Shown here in pieces: positions 24,273-33,383 of a stretch of DNA of 64,000 bases (positions are counted from its first letter, which is position 1; every line of letters starts with the position of its first letter). The translations under genes and the position numbers were made by a program. The notes under the pieces are model-generated. The model was not told the DNA's origin. It searched no databases and worked only from the letters and a program-made list of their open reading frames with translations. Source of the stretch: Rhizobiaceae bacterium (lineage in GTDB: Bacteria; Pseudomonadota; Alphaproteobacteria; Rhizobiales; Rhizobiaceae). The DNA lies in contig JAMLJA010000007.1 of the NCBI GenBank assembly GCA_023953905.1, positions 124,001 to 188,000 on the forward strand. Direction: 5' to 3'.

Positions 24273-25016
24273 ATGAACGATCTGCGGAAATACTTGGCCG
24301 AAAGTATCGGCACGTTTTGGCTTACTTTTGCGGGCTGCGGTTCGGCAGTTCTGGCTGCGACATTCCCCGAAGTGGGGATTGGTTTTGTTGGCGTATCACT
24401 CGCGTTTGGCTTGACGGTCATCACGATGGCTTACGCCATCGGTCATGTTTCCGGATGTCATCTCAACCCCGCGGTGACGATCGGGCTGTGGGCGGGGGGA
24501 CGCTTTCCTGCCAACCAGATATTGCCCTACATTATCGCTCAGGTTGCAGGCGGTATCATCGCGGCAGCCTTGCTATACATCATTGCAAGCGGGTCGCCTG
24601 AGTTTTCACTGGCGGGTGGTTTCGCTTCAAACGGTTATGCCGAGCATAGTCCCGGCGGCTACAACATGGTCGCGGCCTTTGCGATGGAACTGGTCATGAC
24701 GGCAATGTTTCTGTTCGTGATCATGGGTGCGACGCACGGCAAGGCGCCTGCCGGGTTTGCGCCTTTGGCCATTGGCCTTGCGCTGGTTCTGATCCATCTG
24801 GTCTCCATCCCGGTGACAAACACGTCGGTGAACCCGGCTCGCAGCACTGGCCCCGCATTGTTCGTCGGTGGTTGGGCACTCGCTCAACTCTGGTTGTTCT
24901 GGGTCGCTCCAATCATGGGTGGCATTGTCGGCGCCATTGCGTACCGTTGGATCAGCTCGGAGCCATCTGCCGACATCGTGGGCACCGATGCCGGGCTGAA
25001 AGCAGCACACACATAA
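24273..25016 (+). CDS. aqpZ: Aquaporin Z
   Basis: 247 residues from ATG 24273 (GAGGGACCAG upstream; an in-frame TTG 12 bases earlier is not needed). Six membrane helices and both half-helix motifs are present: HLNPAVT (N65-P66-A67) and TSVNPARS (N187-P188-A189). The aromatic/arginine filter residues can be placed by alignment to AqpZ: F45, H175, T184 and R190, the water-specific set rather than the glycerol-facilitator set. It acts in the inner membrane as a water channel. Its own leader hairpin and a strong terminator after the gene suggest a monocistronic unit, unrelated to its neighbours. Confidence 0.95.
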   Translation: MNDLRKYLAESIGTFWLTFAGCGSAVLAATFPEVGIGFVGVSLAFGLTVITMAYAIGHVSGCHLNPAVTIGLWAGGRFPANQILPYIIAQVAGGIIAAALLYIIASGSPEFSLAGGFASNGYAEHSPGGYNMVAAFAMELVMTAMFLFVIMGATHGKAPAGFAPLAIGLALVLIHLVSIPVTNTSVNPARSTGPALFVGGWALAQLWLFWVAPIMGGIVGAIAYRWISSEPSADIVGTDAGLKAAHT

Positions 25017-25042
25017 GAACTTCGGCAATTGAGCGATCTAGG

Positions 25043-25068
25043 AGGCGGCCCGCTCGGGTCGCCTTTTT
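25043..25068 (+). terminator. Rho-independent terminator of aqpZ
   Basis: AGGCGGCC (25043-25050) pairs with GGTCGCCT (25057-25064) through one G-U pair around CGCTCG (which can close by one more pair), followed by TTTT. Textbook layout 26 bases after the stop. Confidence 0.85.
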
Positions 25069-25118
25069 GGCTGCTCCGAAGTAAAGTACAGAACTCAGTA
25101 ACTTTGCGCTATTAACTG

Positions 25119-25137
25119 ATAGCCCCAAGGGCTATCT
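25119..25137. repeat. Perfect short hairpin upstream of ku
   Basis: GATAGCCC (25119-25126) and GGGCTATC (25130-25137) form a perfect 8-bp stem with loop CAA, midway in the aqpZ-ku gap. No T-run on either side. It could be an operator or an extra terminator. The remaining gap (25138-25291) shows no gene. Confidence 0.45.
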
Positions 25138-25291
25138 CCCCTCGCCTGACTCGTTGTGGGCGCGCGGCGTTCCTTTAAGCCTCTGCCCGCTGCCATGGAA
25201 CCAGACAGCATACGGCGGCGTTCCATTCGATCCACAAAACTGAACGCCTTGGCTGTTCATTCGACAAGGCAACACGAATGAGGGATTCGCG

Positions 25292-26146
25292 GTGGCGCCG
25301 AGGGCGAACTGGAAGGGCTTTCTGAAGGTCGGCGAGGTGAACTGCCCGGTTGCGCTCTACACCGCAGCCTCGACCTCGGAGCGCATTTCCTTTCGCACGA
25401 TCAATCGGGTCACCGGGCATACGGTCAACCGTCAGTATGTCGACAGCGACACCGGCAAGCCGGTCGACAAGGACGATCAGGTCAAGGGCTATGAGGTGAG
25501 CCAGGGCGAGTACATCGTGCTCGAACCCGAGGAAGTCGCGGCCGCCGTTCCCGAAAGCGACAAGACGCTGGAAGTGTCAGCCTTCATCGGCTGCGGTGAG
25601 ATCGATGACGTTTATTTCGACAAGCCCTATTACCTCGCGCCTGCCGACAAGAGCGCACAGGAAGCCTTCGCGCTCATCCGCGAGGGCATGCGCAAAAAGA
25701 AGGTGGCCGCGATTGCGCAGACGGTCCTCTTCCGGCGCGTCCGGACCGTGCTCATTCGCGCCCACAATGACGGATTGGTCGCCACCACGCTCAACTTTGA
25801 CTACGAGGTGCGTTCCGCCAAGGAGGCATTCGGCGATGTGCCCGAACTGAAGATCAAGGGCGAAATGCTGGAACTGGCCGAACACATCATCAAGACCAAG
25901 ATGGGCAAGTTCGATGTGACGAAGTTCGATGACCGTTACGAGGCCGCACTTGCCGAGGTCGTCAAGGCGAAGCTGGAAGGCAAGAAAATCCAACCTCGCA
26001 AGGAAACCGCCAGCGCGAAGGTGGTGGATCTCATGGCGGCCTTGCGCGAGAGCGCGGGACAGGGCGGAAAGAAGGCCGCCGCGTCGTCCTCCGGCAAGAA
26101 GGCCGCAAGCGGGAGCCGTGCGGCGCCTCGCAAAAAGGCGAGCTGA
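25292..26146 (+). CDS. ku: Ku protein, NHEJ DNA end-binding (copy 1)
   Basis: 284 residues from GTG 25292, preceded by GAGGGATTCGCG. The bacterial Ku core is complete: RANWKGFLKVGEVNCPVALYTA at the start, FRTINRVTGHTVNRQYVDSDTGKPVDKDDQVKGYE, LEPEEVAAAVPESDKTLEVSAFI, and DDVYFDKPYYLAP. The last 30 or so residues are Lys/Ala/Ser rich, a basic tail like those that help some Ku proteins bind DNA and LigD. Ku dimers ring DNA ends and recruit LigD. The ligD start is two bases after this stop, so they form an operon. Confidence 0.95.
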   Translation: MAPRANWKGFLKVGEVNCPVALYTAASTSERISFRTINRVTGHTVNRQYVDSDTGKPVDKDDQVKGYEVSQGEYIVLEPEEVAAAVPESDKTLEVSAFIGCGEIDDVYFDKPYYLAPADKSAQEAFALIREGMRKKKVAAIAQTVLFRRVRTVLIRAHNDGLVATTLNFDYEVRSAKEAFGDVPELKIKGEMLELAEHIIKTKMGKFDVTKFDDRYEAALAEVVKAKLEGKKIQPRKETASAKVVDLMAALRESAGQGGKKAAASSSGKKAASGSRAAPRKKAS

Positions 26147-26148
26147 CC

Positions 26149-28704
26149 ATGGCGCTCGACATCTACCGGAAAAAGCGCAACTTTTCGGTGACATCCGAGC
26201 CGCGCGGACGCCGGGTTCGCAAGGGCAGCAACAGTTTCGTCATCCAGAAGCATGCGGCGCGGCGGTTGCATTATGATTTTCGGCTGGAGATGGACGGCAC
26301 GCTGAAAAGCTGGGCCGTCACGCGCGGACCGAGCCTGGTCGCGGGAGAAAAGCGGCTCGCGGTCCATGTCGAAGATCACCCGCTGGAATATGGCGACTTC
26401 GAGGGCACTATTCCCAAGGGTGAATATGGCGGCGGTACCGTCATCGTCTGGGATCGCGGTATCTGGGCGCCGGTCGGCGATGCCAGCAAGGGCTATGCCA
26501 AGGGCCATCTGGAGTTTGAGCTCAAAGGTGAAAAGCTCGCAGGGCGCTGGCATCTGGTTCGGATGGAAGGCAAGCCTGGCGAGAAGCGCGAAAACTGGCT
26601 GATGATAAAGGCCGACGACGACTTTGCGCGTCCTGAGGGTGCCGAGGATATCTTGGAGGAGCGCCCGGACTCGGTGAAAACTGGGCGAGCGATTGCCGAG
26701 GTCGAAGGAGAGGCACCCGGCTGGTCGTCGAAAACCGGCAAGATTTCCAAGACCCGCAAACGCGCCAAGCCGGCGGCGAAGACCGACGAAGCTGGGAGCA
26801 CCGCGCAAACTGTCATTCCAGATCCCTCAACAATAAAGGGCGCGAAGAAGGCGGCGATGCCGGCCTTTGTGGAACCGATGCTGGCTACGCTCGTCACGGC
26901 GGCGCCCGCCGGCGACCGCTGGCTGCACGAGATCAAGTTTGACGGATACCGGCTTCAGGCGCGGATCGAGGCCGGCCGCATCAAGCTTCTGACACGCAGC
27001 GGTCTAGACTGGACAAAGAAGTTCGGAAACGCCGTGATCGAGGCTCTGCAGGAGCTGCCTGTCGGGGCCGCGATCATCGACGGCGAACTGGTGGTCGAAA
27101 ACGAGTCCGGTGTCTCGGACTTCTCGGCTCTGCAGGCCGATCTGAGCGAGGGCCGCAAGGACCGCTTCGTCTTCTACGTTTTCGATCTGCTTTATCTCGA
27201 CGGATATGACTTGCGCGCCGTGCCGCTGGCCGAGCGCAAGGCGGTGCTGGACAAGGTCGTTTCATCCGAAGGCGGACTGATCCGCTTCAGCGGCCATTTC
27301 GAGGAAAGTGGCGACATGGTGCTTCGCCATGCCTGCCGGCTCAGCCTCGAAGGCATTATCTCCAAACTGCGCGACGCCCCCTATCGTACAGGTCGCGGAA
27401 AGATCTGGGTGAAGTCGAAATGCTCGGCGCGGCAGGAGTTCGTGGTCGCAGGATATGTGCCCTCGACGGCCTCGACCAAGAGGGTCGGTTCGCTGGTTTT
27501 GGGCGTCTATGACGGCGAAGAGCTTCAGCATGTCGGGCGCGTAGGCACCGGCTTTTCCGATGCGGTCGCCGCTGACCTGTTGCGCAAACTTGAGCCCATC
27601 CGGACCACGGCAAGTCCGTTCGGCGAGAAGCTCTCGCCGGAGGCGGGCCGCAAGGTGAAATATGTGCGGCCCAAGCTGGTGGCGGAAGTGGAATTTCGCG
27701 CATGGACTGCCGACGGGAATTTGCGGCACGCGTCCTTCCGGGGTTTGCGCGAGGACAAGGATCCGCGCGAGATTGTCCGTGAGAGGCCCAAGGGTCGTGC
27801 AAAGGAAGTGCCTATGCAGAAGCGCACTGTCAAACTCACGCATCCTGACCGTGTCTACTGGCCGGATGTGGGCGTGACCAAGGAAGGACTCGCCGACTAT
27901 TATGCCGAGGTCTGGCGGGTCATTTCGCCCCATATCGTCGGTCGGCCGCTCGCCCTGCTTCGCTGCCCGAGCGGAATCGAGGGTGAAAAATTCTTCCAGA
28001 AGCACGCCTGGAAGGGTATCAATCCCAATATCGTTCTCGTCAAAGACCCGGCCGATCCGTCAGATGAACCGCTGATCAGCATCAATGACCTCGACGGTCT
28101 CATGGGACTTGTGCAGTCGGCGGTGCTCGAAATTCATCCGTGGGGTTCGAGCCTGTCCGATTGGGAAAAGCCGGACCTGATCGTCCTCGACCTCGACCCG
28201 GGGGAAGACGTTGCGTGGCAGGCGGTGATCGATGCGGCGCTTGAGGTGAAGCAGCGGTTGACCGATGCGGGATTGGCAGCCTTCGTGAAGACGTCAGGCG
28301 GCAAGGGGTTGCACGTGGTATCACCGCTTGAGCCAAAGGCGGACTGGAGCGCGGCCAAGGCTTTCACCAAATCGATCGCAGATTCAATGGCTTCGGATGC
28401 GCCGGATCGTTACGTTTCCACCATCACCAAGTCGAAACGCCACGGCAAGATTTTGGTCGACTATCTGCGCAATCAGCGCGGCGCAACTGCCGTGGCGCCC
28501 TATTCGACGCGTGCGCGGCCAGGTGCTGCCGTGTCGGCGCCGCTTCAATGGGATGAGTTGGGCTCCGGTATAGGCCCTGCCTATTTCACGGTGAAGAACA
28601 TGCCGTCCCGCCTGTCAGCGCTGTCATCGGATCCGTGGGCCGAGTTCCGATCCGCCGCCGCGCCTCTGGCGACAACCTCGAAGCGGTCGCGGAAACGAAC
28701 CTGA
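26149..28704 (+). CDS. ligD: Multifunctional NHEJ DNA ligase D (PE-LIG-POL)
   Basis: 851 residues from ATG 26149. The N-terminal 3'-phosphoesterase domain has H35, H41, D43, R45 (KHAARRLHYDFR) and H77/Y81 (VEDHPLEY), matching the catalytic set known for Pseudomonas LigD. A linker rich in Lys/Ala (about 195-235) follows. The ATP-dependent ligase domain carries the nucleotidyl-lysine K263 (HEIKFDGYR), and the C-terminal primase/polymerase domain has the metal aspartates D681 and D683 (VLDLDPGED) and SGGKGLHVVSPL. It trims, fills and seals broken ends with Ku. Length and domain order match the Pseudomonas-type enzyme. It is followed with almost no gap by a second, convergent ku. Confidence 0.95.
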   Translation: MALDIYRKKRNFSVTSEPRGRRVRKGSNSFVIQKHAARRLHYDFRLEMDGTLKSWAVTRGPSLVAGEKRLAVHVEDHPLEYGDFEGTIPKGEYGGGTVIVWDRGIWAPVGDASKGYAKGHLEFELKGEKLAGRWHLVRMEGKPGEKRENWLMIKADDDFARPEGAEDILEERPDSVKTGRAIAEVEGEAPGWSSKTGKISKTRKRAKPAAKTDEAGSTAQTVIPDPSTIKGAKKAAMPAFVEPMLATLVTAAPAGDRWLHEIKFDGYRLQARIEAGRIKLLTRSGLDWTKKFGNAVIEALQELPVGAAIIDGELVVENESGVSDFSALQADLSEGRKDRFVFYVFDLLYLDGYDLRAVPLAERKAVLDKVVSSEGGLIRFSGHFEESGDMVLRHACRLSLEGIISKLRDAPYRTGRGKIWVKSKCSARQEFVVAGYVPSTASTKRVGSLVLGVYDGEELQHVGRVGTGFSDAVAADLLRKLEPIRTTASPFGEKLSPEAGRKVKYVRPKLVAEVEFRAWTADGNLRHASFRGLREDKDPREIVRERPKGRAKEVPMQKRTVKLTHPDRVYWPDVGVTKEGLADYYAEVWRVISPHIVGRPLALLRCPSGIEGEKFFQKHAWKGINPNIVLVKDPADPSDEPLISINDLDGLMGLVQSAVLEIHPWGSSLSDWEKPDLIVLDLDPGEDVAWQAVIDAALEVKQRLTDAGLAAFVKTSGGKGLHVVSPLEPKADWSAAKAFTKSIADSMASDAPDRYVSTITKSKRHGKILVDYLRNQRGATAVAPYSTRARPGAAVSAPLQWDELGSGIGPAYFTVKNMPSRLSALSSDPWAEFRSAAAPLATTSKRSRKRT

Positions 28705-28705
28705 C

Positions 28706-29512
28706 CTACTTCCTTTTCGTCTTGCCCTCGGCGGCAATACTCTTCTTGAGCGCATCCATGATGCTGATCACATTGTCCGTGCGGGCCTCGGGTTCAGCCT
28801 TTGCCTTAGTGGGGCGTTTGCGGCCTTTCTTCTTGGCGGCAATGATATCGAGCAACTTCTGCTGAACGGGGTCCTCGACCATTGCCGGGTCCCACGATGA
28901 CGTGCGCTCCTCGATCAGTTTGGTGACCAACTTCATCAGTGCGGGATCAACCTTGCCTCCGCCGACGGAAGCGAAATAGTCTTCCTCGTCGCGCACTTCA
29001 TCGCCATAGCGAAGTGTCCAGACGACGATGCCCTTTCCGCGCGGCTCCAGCATCACCGCCCGCTCCCGTCGGTATAGAACGAGGCGCGAGATCCCGACCG
29101 TCGATGTCGAGACCATCGCATCGCGTATGACGGAGAAAGCCTCCTCGCCGACGGCGGCGTTCGGCATGAGGTAATGCGGCTTGTCGTACCAGATCCATTC
29201 GATGGAATCGGATGGCACGAACTCATCAATATCTATCGTCCGCGTGCTTTCGAGTGCGACCGCCTCAAGTTCCTCGTCTTCCAAAAGAACATAATCGTCT
29301 TCGCCGCGCGGATAGCCCTTGACCTCGTCATCCTCGTCGACGGGCTTGCCTGTCTCCCCGTCGACATACTGGCTGATCACGCGATTGCCTGTCTTCTGGT
29401 TGAGCGTGTGGAAGCGAACCTTCTCGTTCTCGGTCGTTGCCGGCATCATCGTCACCGGGCATGTCACGAGCGACAGCTTCAGATAGCCCTTCCAGAAAGA
29501 CCGTGGCGGCAC
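28706..29512 (-). CDS. ku: Ku protein, NHEJ DNA end-binding (copy 2)
   Basis: 268 residues from ATG 29512. The same Ku core as copy 1 but clearly diverged: SFWKGYLKLSLVTCPVTMMPA, FHTLNQKTGNRVISQYVDGETGKPVDEDDEVKGYPRGEDDYVLLEDEEL, WIWYDKPHYLMP, and a shorter basic end (AAKKKGRKRPTKAKAEPEARTD, then SIAAEGKTKRK). Its stop is two bases from the ligD stop on the other strand, so the two transcripts run into each other. Two Ku paralogues flanking one ligD allow homo- or heterodimers, as reported for rhizobial multi-Ku systems. Confidence 0.95.
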   Translation of the reverse strand: MPPRSFWKGYLKLSLVTCPVTMMPATTENEKVRFHTLNQKTGNRVISQYVDGETGKPVDEDDEVKGYPRGEDDYVLLEDEELEAVALESTRTIDIDEFVPSDSIEWIWYDKPHYLMPNAAVGEEAFSVIRDAMVSTSTVGISRLVLYRRERAVMLEPRGKGIVVWTLRYGDEVRDEEDYFASVGGGKVDPALMKLVTKLIEERTSSWDPAMVEDPVQQKLLDIIAAKKKGRKRPTKAKAEPEARTDNVISIMDALKKSIAAEGKTKRK

Positions 29513-29704
29513 GTGAAAACCCCGCTGAAATTTGTCTTCGCAACGTATCGCGCGAGGGTTGGTTCCCCCTCCCCGTCCGCCAGTGTCCGCACCTGCCCGG
29601 ATCAGAACGATCTGTGCCGTTGGCGCTGGGCGGTGAGGAAAACAAGAAAATGACGTGAGCGCGTGATGGCGACTTGACAGAAAAACGATTCCGCCATCAT
29701 TTAT

Positions 29705-29720
29705 CTAACCGGTTGGTTAG
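29705..29720. promoter_or_regulatory. Candidate TetR-type operator upstream of tctC
   Basis: CTAACC (29705-29710) and GGTTAG (29715-29720) form a perfect inverted repeat around GGTT, with an internal AACCGGTT palindrome (29707-29714), 15 bases before the tctC start. The TAACCGGTTGGTTA style is common for TetR/AcrR operators, and a TetR gene lies in the same operon at 37218. The upstream part of the gap (29513-29704) shows no gene. Confidence 0.55.
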
Positions 29721-29735
29721 TTAGGGGAACAATTG

Positions 29736-30743
29736 ATGGGTATCAGAACTTTTGCTTATGCGGCTGCGGCAGCAGTCATGACCTTTTCCTTCCAGGTCTC
29801 CGCACAGGAATGGAAGCCGAGCGAGCCAGTCACGATTATCGTGCCCTGGTCGGCCGGCGGGTCGACAGACACGGTGACGCGCGTTGTCGCTGGCGAACTC
29901 TCGGACGCGATCGGCCAGAGCTTCGTGATCATCAATCAGCCGGGAGCGTCCGGCTCGGTCGGGACCCGCGCGGTCTGGGAAGCGCCGCACGACGGAATGA
30001 CGATCGCGGCGGGTGCCGTCGCCGATCTGGGTGCCTACCCTGTATTCGGGACCCTCGACGCGAAACTCTCCGACTGGAGGCTCTATATCCATGTCGCCAA
30101 TCCGGGCCTGATCTCGGTGCCCGTCAACAGCGAGTGGCAGGACTTTGGTCAATTGCTTGAGGCGCTGAAGACATCTGCCGAGCCGATCACGGTCTCGTCC
30201 GGCGGTCTCTCCTCGGCCACGGCAATCTCCATGCAGACGCTGGAGAAGGCAGCCGACATCAAGTATCGCCAGATCGTTTACGAGGGTGGCAACCCGGCCG
30301 TCATCTCGACAGTTGCCGGCGAGACGCAATTCACTGCGGCAACCGCGACCGAGCAGGTCGATATGATCCGCGCCGGTCGCCTTCGTCCGCTCGCGGTGAT
30401 CGCCGATCAGCCGCTCGAACTGGAGGGCTTCGGCACGGTCCCTGCCGTGACGGACTGGCTGCCCAATGTGAAGAGTGCGCCGAACTATTTCGGCATTTAC
30501 ATTCCGGCCGACGCACCCAAGGAAGTGCTCGACACCATGGACAAGGTCTGGGGTGACAAGATCAAGAACAGCGAAGTGCTCAAGAAGCATGCTGCCGAGC
30601 GCGGCGCACTGTTCAACCCCGCCTTCGGCGAAGCCGCCGTCACGGCCGCAAAGCCATATCTGTCCATCAACGCATGGCAGCAATTCGAGAGCGGAGCCGC
30701 TCCGAACGACCCGAGCCAGTTCGACATTCCCAAGCCGGAATGA
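29736..30743 (+). CDS. Tripartite tricarboxylate transporter (TTT) substrate-binding protein, TctC family
   Basis: 335 residues from ATG 29736 with AGGGGAACAA upstream; an in-frame TTG one codon earlier is possible. Signal peptide MGIRTFAYAAAAAVMTFSFQVSAQEW. The mature part shows the Bug/TctC pattern: PVTIIVPWSAGGSTDTVTRVVAGELSDAIGQSFVIINQPGASGSVGTRAV, later YEGGNPAVISTVAGE. Such proteins bind carboxylates or sugar acids in the periplasm and deliver them to TctAB. It is the first gene of a long catabolic operon ending at 38986 and is separated from tctA by a terminator-like hairpin. Confidence 0.92.
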   Translation: MGIRTFAYAAAAAVMTFSFQVSAQEWKPSEPVTIIVPWSAGGSTDTVTRVVAGELSDAIGQSFVIINQPGASGSVGTRAVWEAPHDGMTIAAGAVADLGAYPVFGTLDAKLSDWRLYIHVANPGLISVPVNSEWQDFGQLLEALKTSAEPITVSSGGLSSATAISMQTLEKAADIKYRQIVYEGGNPAVISTVAGETQFTAATATEQVDMIRAGRLRPLAVIADQPLELEGFGTVPAVTDWLPNVKSAPNYFGIYIPADAPKEVLDTMDKVWGDKIKNSEVLKKHAAERGALFNPAFGEAAVTAAKPYLSINAWQQFESGAAPNDPSQFDIPKPE

Positions 30744-30761
30744 TTGACTGAAGCAGCCTTG

Positions 30762-30790
30762 CCTCCGGGGCCACCGGTCCCGGAGGTTTT
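30762..30790 (+). terminator. Terminator-like hairpin between tctC and tctA
   Basis: CCTCCGGG (30762-30769) pairs perfectly with CCCGGAGG (30779-30786) around nine bases, followed by TTTT. It lies 18 bases after the tctC stop, so it probably limits read-through into tctA and raises binding-protein expression. Confidence 0.65.
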
Positions 30791-30823
30791 CTGATCAGGG
30801 CGTGGGCACCGGGTAATCGGATC

Positions 30824-32353
30824 ATGGACGGGTTCTTTCAATTTCTCCACGCTGTCGTGGCGATCGGGTTGTCCGCCGACCTCTTCGTGGTCGTCTGGGC
30901 GACGCTGCTCGGCATCGTGATCGGCATGATCCCCGGCCTGACGGCCACACTGGGCGTTGCCCTCGTCACCACGCTCACATTCACCATGGAGCAGAACACG
31001 GCCATTCTCGTCCTGATCTGCGTCTATATCGGCGCGATCTACGGCGGAGGCCGCACGGCGATCCTGCTCAACATTCCGGGCACACCGGCAAACGCCGCGT
31101 CCGCGCTGGACGGCTTTCCGCTGGCCAAACAGGGGCGCGCCGGCGAGGCGATGGCCGTTGCGACGACCGGTTCGTTTCTTGGCTCGATCGTGGGCATGCT
31201 GGGCCTGGCGATCATCGCGCCCTGGCTGGCTGAATTCGCACTCGACTTCACGTCGTTTGAGTTCTTCTGGCTTGCCGTCTTCGGCATCGTTTTGTGTGGC
31301 CAGCTCACCGCCATGGACGATCCGCTCAAGGGCTGGATCGCCGGCTTCTTCGGCTTGCTCGTCGCCATGGTCGGGCAGGAGAGCCTTCATGCCTATGCGC
31401 GTTTCTCCTACGGCATTTCCGACCTCGAAGGCGGCTTCGGCCTGTTGCCTGTCCTGGTCGGTGCCTTCGGCTGCGCGGAAGTCTTCGTCGTCATGCGACA
31501 GGAGGCGACCCATCTCGTCGCCTCAAAGGTCGGGAACGTGCTTGGCTCCGCGCTGTCATCCTTCCGGTATGCGAAGACATGGCTGCGCTCCGGTGCGATT
31601 GGCACATTCATGGGCGTCGTGCCGGGTGTCGGCGAAGACATGGGCGCCTGGGTCTCCTATGCGGCGGCCAAGCGCGCGTCGAAGAACCCGGAAGAATATG
31701 GCAAGGGCTCGACCGAAGGACTGCTGGCGGCAGAGACCGGAAACAACGCGGCTGTCCCCGGAGCGCTCATTCCGGTTCTTACCCTCGCAATCCCGGGATC
31801 CGCGCCTGCCGCGGTGCTGCTGGCCGCGATGATCATTCACGGCCTGCGCCCCGGCCCCTTGATCATGATCACCCAGGCCGATTTCTTCTATTCCGTTGTC
31901 GCCATGGTCTTCTGGGCAAGCTGCGCCATGCTTGTGCTCGGGCTGTTGCTGACCCGTCCCCTGCTCTACGTGCTCAAGGTGCGCCGTGAATGGCTGATGG
32001 GCGCGATCTTCGTATTGTGCGTGGTTGGCTCCTACGCCATTGCGGGCCGCATCTTCGACGTCTGGGTGATGATCGCCTTCGGCCTGATCGGCTTTCTCAT
32101 GCGCGAGACGGGCTTCCCCGTGGCGCCGATGATTCTCGGTGTCGTGCTTGGCCCCATCCTCGACAACAATCTTCGTCGCAGCCTGTCGATCAGTCAGGGC
32201 GATCCGCTGCAGTTCGTCTCGCGCCCGATCAGCATGGTGATTGCCGCGCTCGTGCTGGCCATCATCCTTTTCTCGCTGCCGCCAGTCCAACGCGCCCTTG
32301 GCTTAGTGCTGTCGCGCCTGCCTTCGCTGTCGAGGAAGAACGGCGATGCCTGA
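30824..32353 (+). CDS. TTT transporter large permease, TctA family
   Basis: 509 residues from ATG 30824. Hydrophobic, about a dozen membrane segments. TctA hallmarks are visible: GIVIGMIPGLTATLGVALVTTLTFTM near residue 26, YIGAIYGGGRTAILLNIPGTPANAASALDGFPLAKQGRAGEA, and VVPGVGEDMGAWVSYAAAKRASKNPEEYGKGSTEGLLAAETGNNAAVPGALIPVLTLAIPGSAPAAVLL. It forms the inner-membrane channel with the TctB protein at 33380. Its end overlaps the next gene by eight bases, and an oxidoreductase gene rather than tctB comes next, which is unusual. Confidence 0.93.
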   Translation: MDGFFQFLHAVVAIGLSADLFVVVWATLLGIVIGMIPGLTATLGVALVTTLTFTMEQNTAILVLICVYIGAIYGGGRTAILLNIPGTPANAASALDGFPLAKQGRAGEAMAVATTGSFLGSIVGMLGLAIIAPWLAEFALDFTSFEFFWLAVFGIVLCGQLTAMDDPLKGWIAGFFGLLVAMVGQESLHAYARFSYGISDLEGGFGLLPVLVGAFGCAEVFVVMRQEATHLVASKVGNVLGSALSSFRYAKTWLRSGAIGTFMGVVPGVGEDMGAWVSYAAAKRASKNPEEYGKGSTEGLLAAETGNNAAVPGALIPVLTLAIPGSAPAAVLLAAMIIHGLRPGPLIMITQADFFYSVVAMVFWASCAMLVLGLLLTRPLLYVLKVRREWLMGAIFVLCVVGSYAIAGRIFDVWVMIAFGLIGFLMRETGFPVAPMILGVVLGPILDNNLRRSLSISQGDPLQFVSRPISMVIAALVLAIILFSLPPVQRALGLVLSRLPSLSRKNGDA

Positions 32354-33383
32354 GTGCGTTCTGATCTGCGGCTTCGGCGCATTCGGAGAGATGCACGCCA
32401 AGGCGTGGCGGCTGCTCGATCCCGATATGATTCTGATGGTGGCCGATCCGTCAGAGAGGGCGCGTATGCGCGCCAGCCAGCTTGGCGTATCCGCAGAGCG
32501 GATTGCCCCTGATCCGGCCGTTTTGCTCGAAGCCGCCGATATTGTGGACGTGGTCGCGCCGCCAGCCTTCCATTTGCCGCTGGCCCTGATGGCGCTTGAA
32601 GCCGGCAAGCCCGTGCTGATCGAAAAGCCCGCCGTGAAGTCGGTTTCAGAGGCCAAAACCCTGCTCGCCGCATCTGGCGCCTTGCCGGTCCAGGTCGGGC
32701 TGGTGCTGCGGGCTCACCCGCTCGTCGCCCAGGCAACCCAACTATTGGGCGCGAACGAGATCGGTGATCTTCTCGCAATCGAAGGCGACTTCCGGGGCTG
32801 GAAGCGCATGCGCGCAGACTCCTCGATCATCGAGAATGACGGCGTGCATTTCCTCGACCTCATGCGCCATTTCGCTGGCGCAGCGATCGCGCATGTCGAA
32901 GCACGTTCCTGGAGCCTGCTCGATGCCGACGTCGCCGACGATATTTCTGTTGAACTTGGCTTCCACAATGGTGTGAAAGGCAGGCTTCGCCTTGGGGTAC
33001 TTGCCGCAGGCGAGGTCGAGGACGCATTCGTGCCTGGCGCACTGACGACCAAGCGTCTCACCCTGTTGGGACGCAAAGGCAATATCTCGATCGACTTCAA
33101 CACCAACAGGCTCACCCTGTCCAAGGTCGCGTATATGCGCTCGGCCGGGGGCCATGATGTCAAGCCAGACCACGTCTCGGTGCACGCGGCGCTGGGTGCG
33201 ACGCCCGAAGTTCTTCTGGCGCGGAGTTTTGCGGCCTTGATTGAAGCGACGCGCGGCAACGCCCCGGTCCTGTGTGACGTGGAGCAGGGAGCGCTCGAGA
33301 TTGCCGCCGTCCTCGCTGCCATCGATACCTCGCTGGAACGACAGAGTTTCACCCCGGTTGCCGTCGAAGGAGGATCGTCATGA
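32346..33383 (+). CDS. Gfo/Idh/MocA-family NAD(P)-dependent oxidoreductase
   Basis: 345 residues from ATG 32346, overlapping tctA. The N-terminal Rossmann segment CGFGAFGEMHAKAW binds the cofactor, and GKPVLIEKPAVKS carries the catalytic-lysine EKP motif near residue 98. ENDGVHFLDLMRHF in the C-terminal domain is the usual substrate-side D-x-x-H region. The family oxidises or reduces sugars, inositols and sugar acids. Its insertion between tctA and tctB with overlaps on both sides means it is translated together with the transporter. It probably acts early on the imported compound; the substrate is not identifiable. Confidence 0.88.
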   Translation: MPECVLICGFGAFGEMHAKAWRLLDPDMILMVADPSERARMRASQLGVSAERIAPDPAVLLEAADIVDVVAPPAFHLPLALMALEAGKPVLIEKPAVKSVSEAKTLLAASGALPVQVGLVLRAHPLVAQATQLLGANEIGDLLAIEGDFRGWKRMRADSSIIENDGVHFLDLMRHFAGAAIAHVEARSWSLLDADVADDISVELGFHNGVKGRLRLGVLAAGEVEDAFVPGALTTKRLTLLGRKGNISIDFNTNRLTLSKVAYMRSAGGHDVKPDHVSVHAALGATPEVLLARSFAALIEATRGNAPVLCDVEQGALEIAAVLAAIDTSLERQSFTPVAVEGGSS

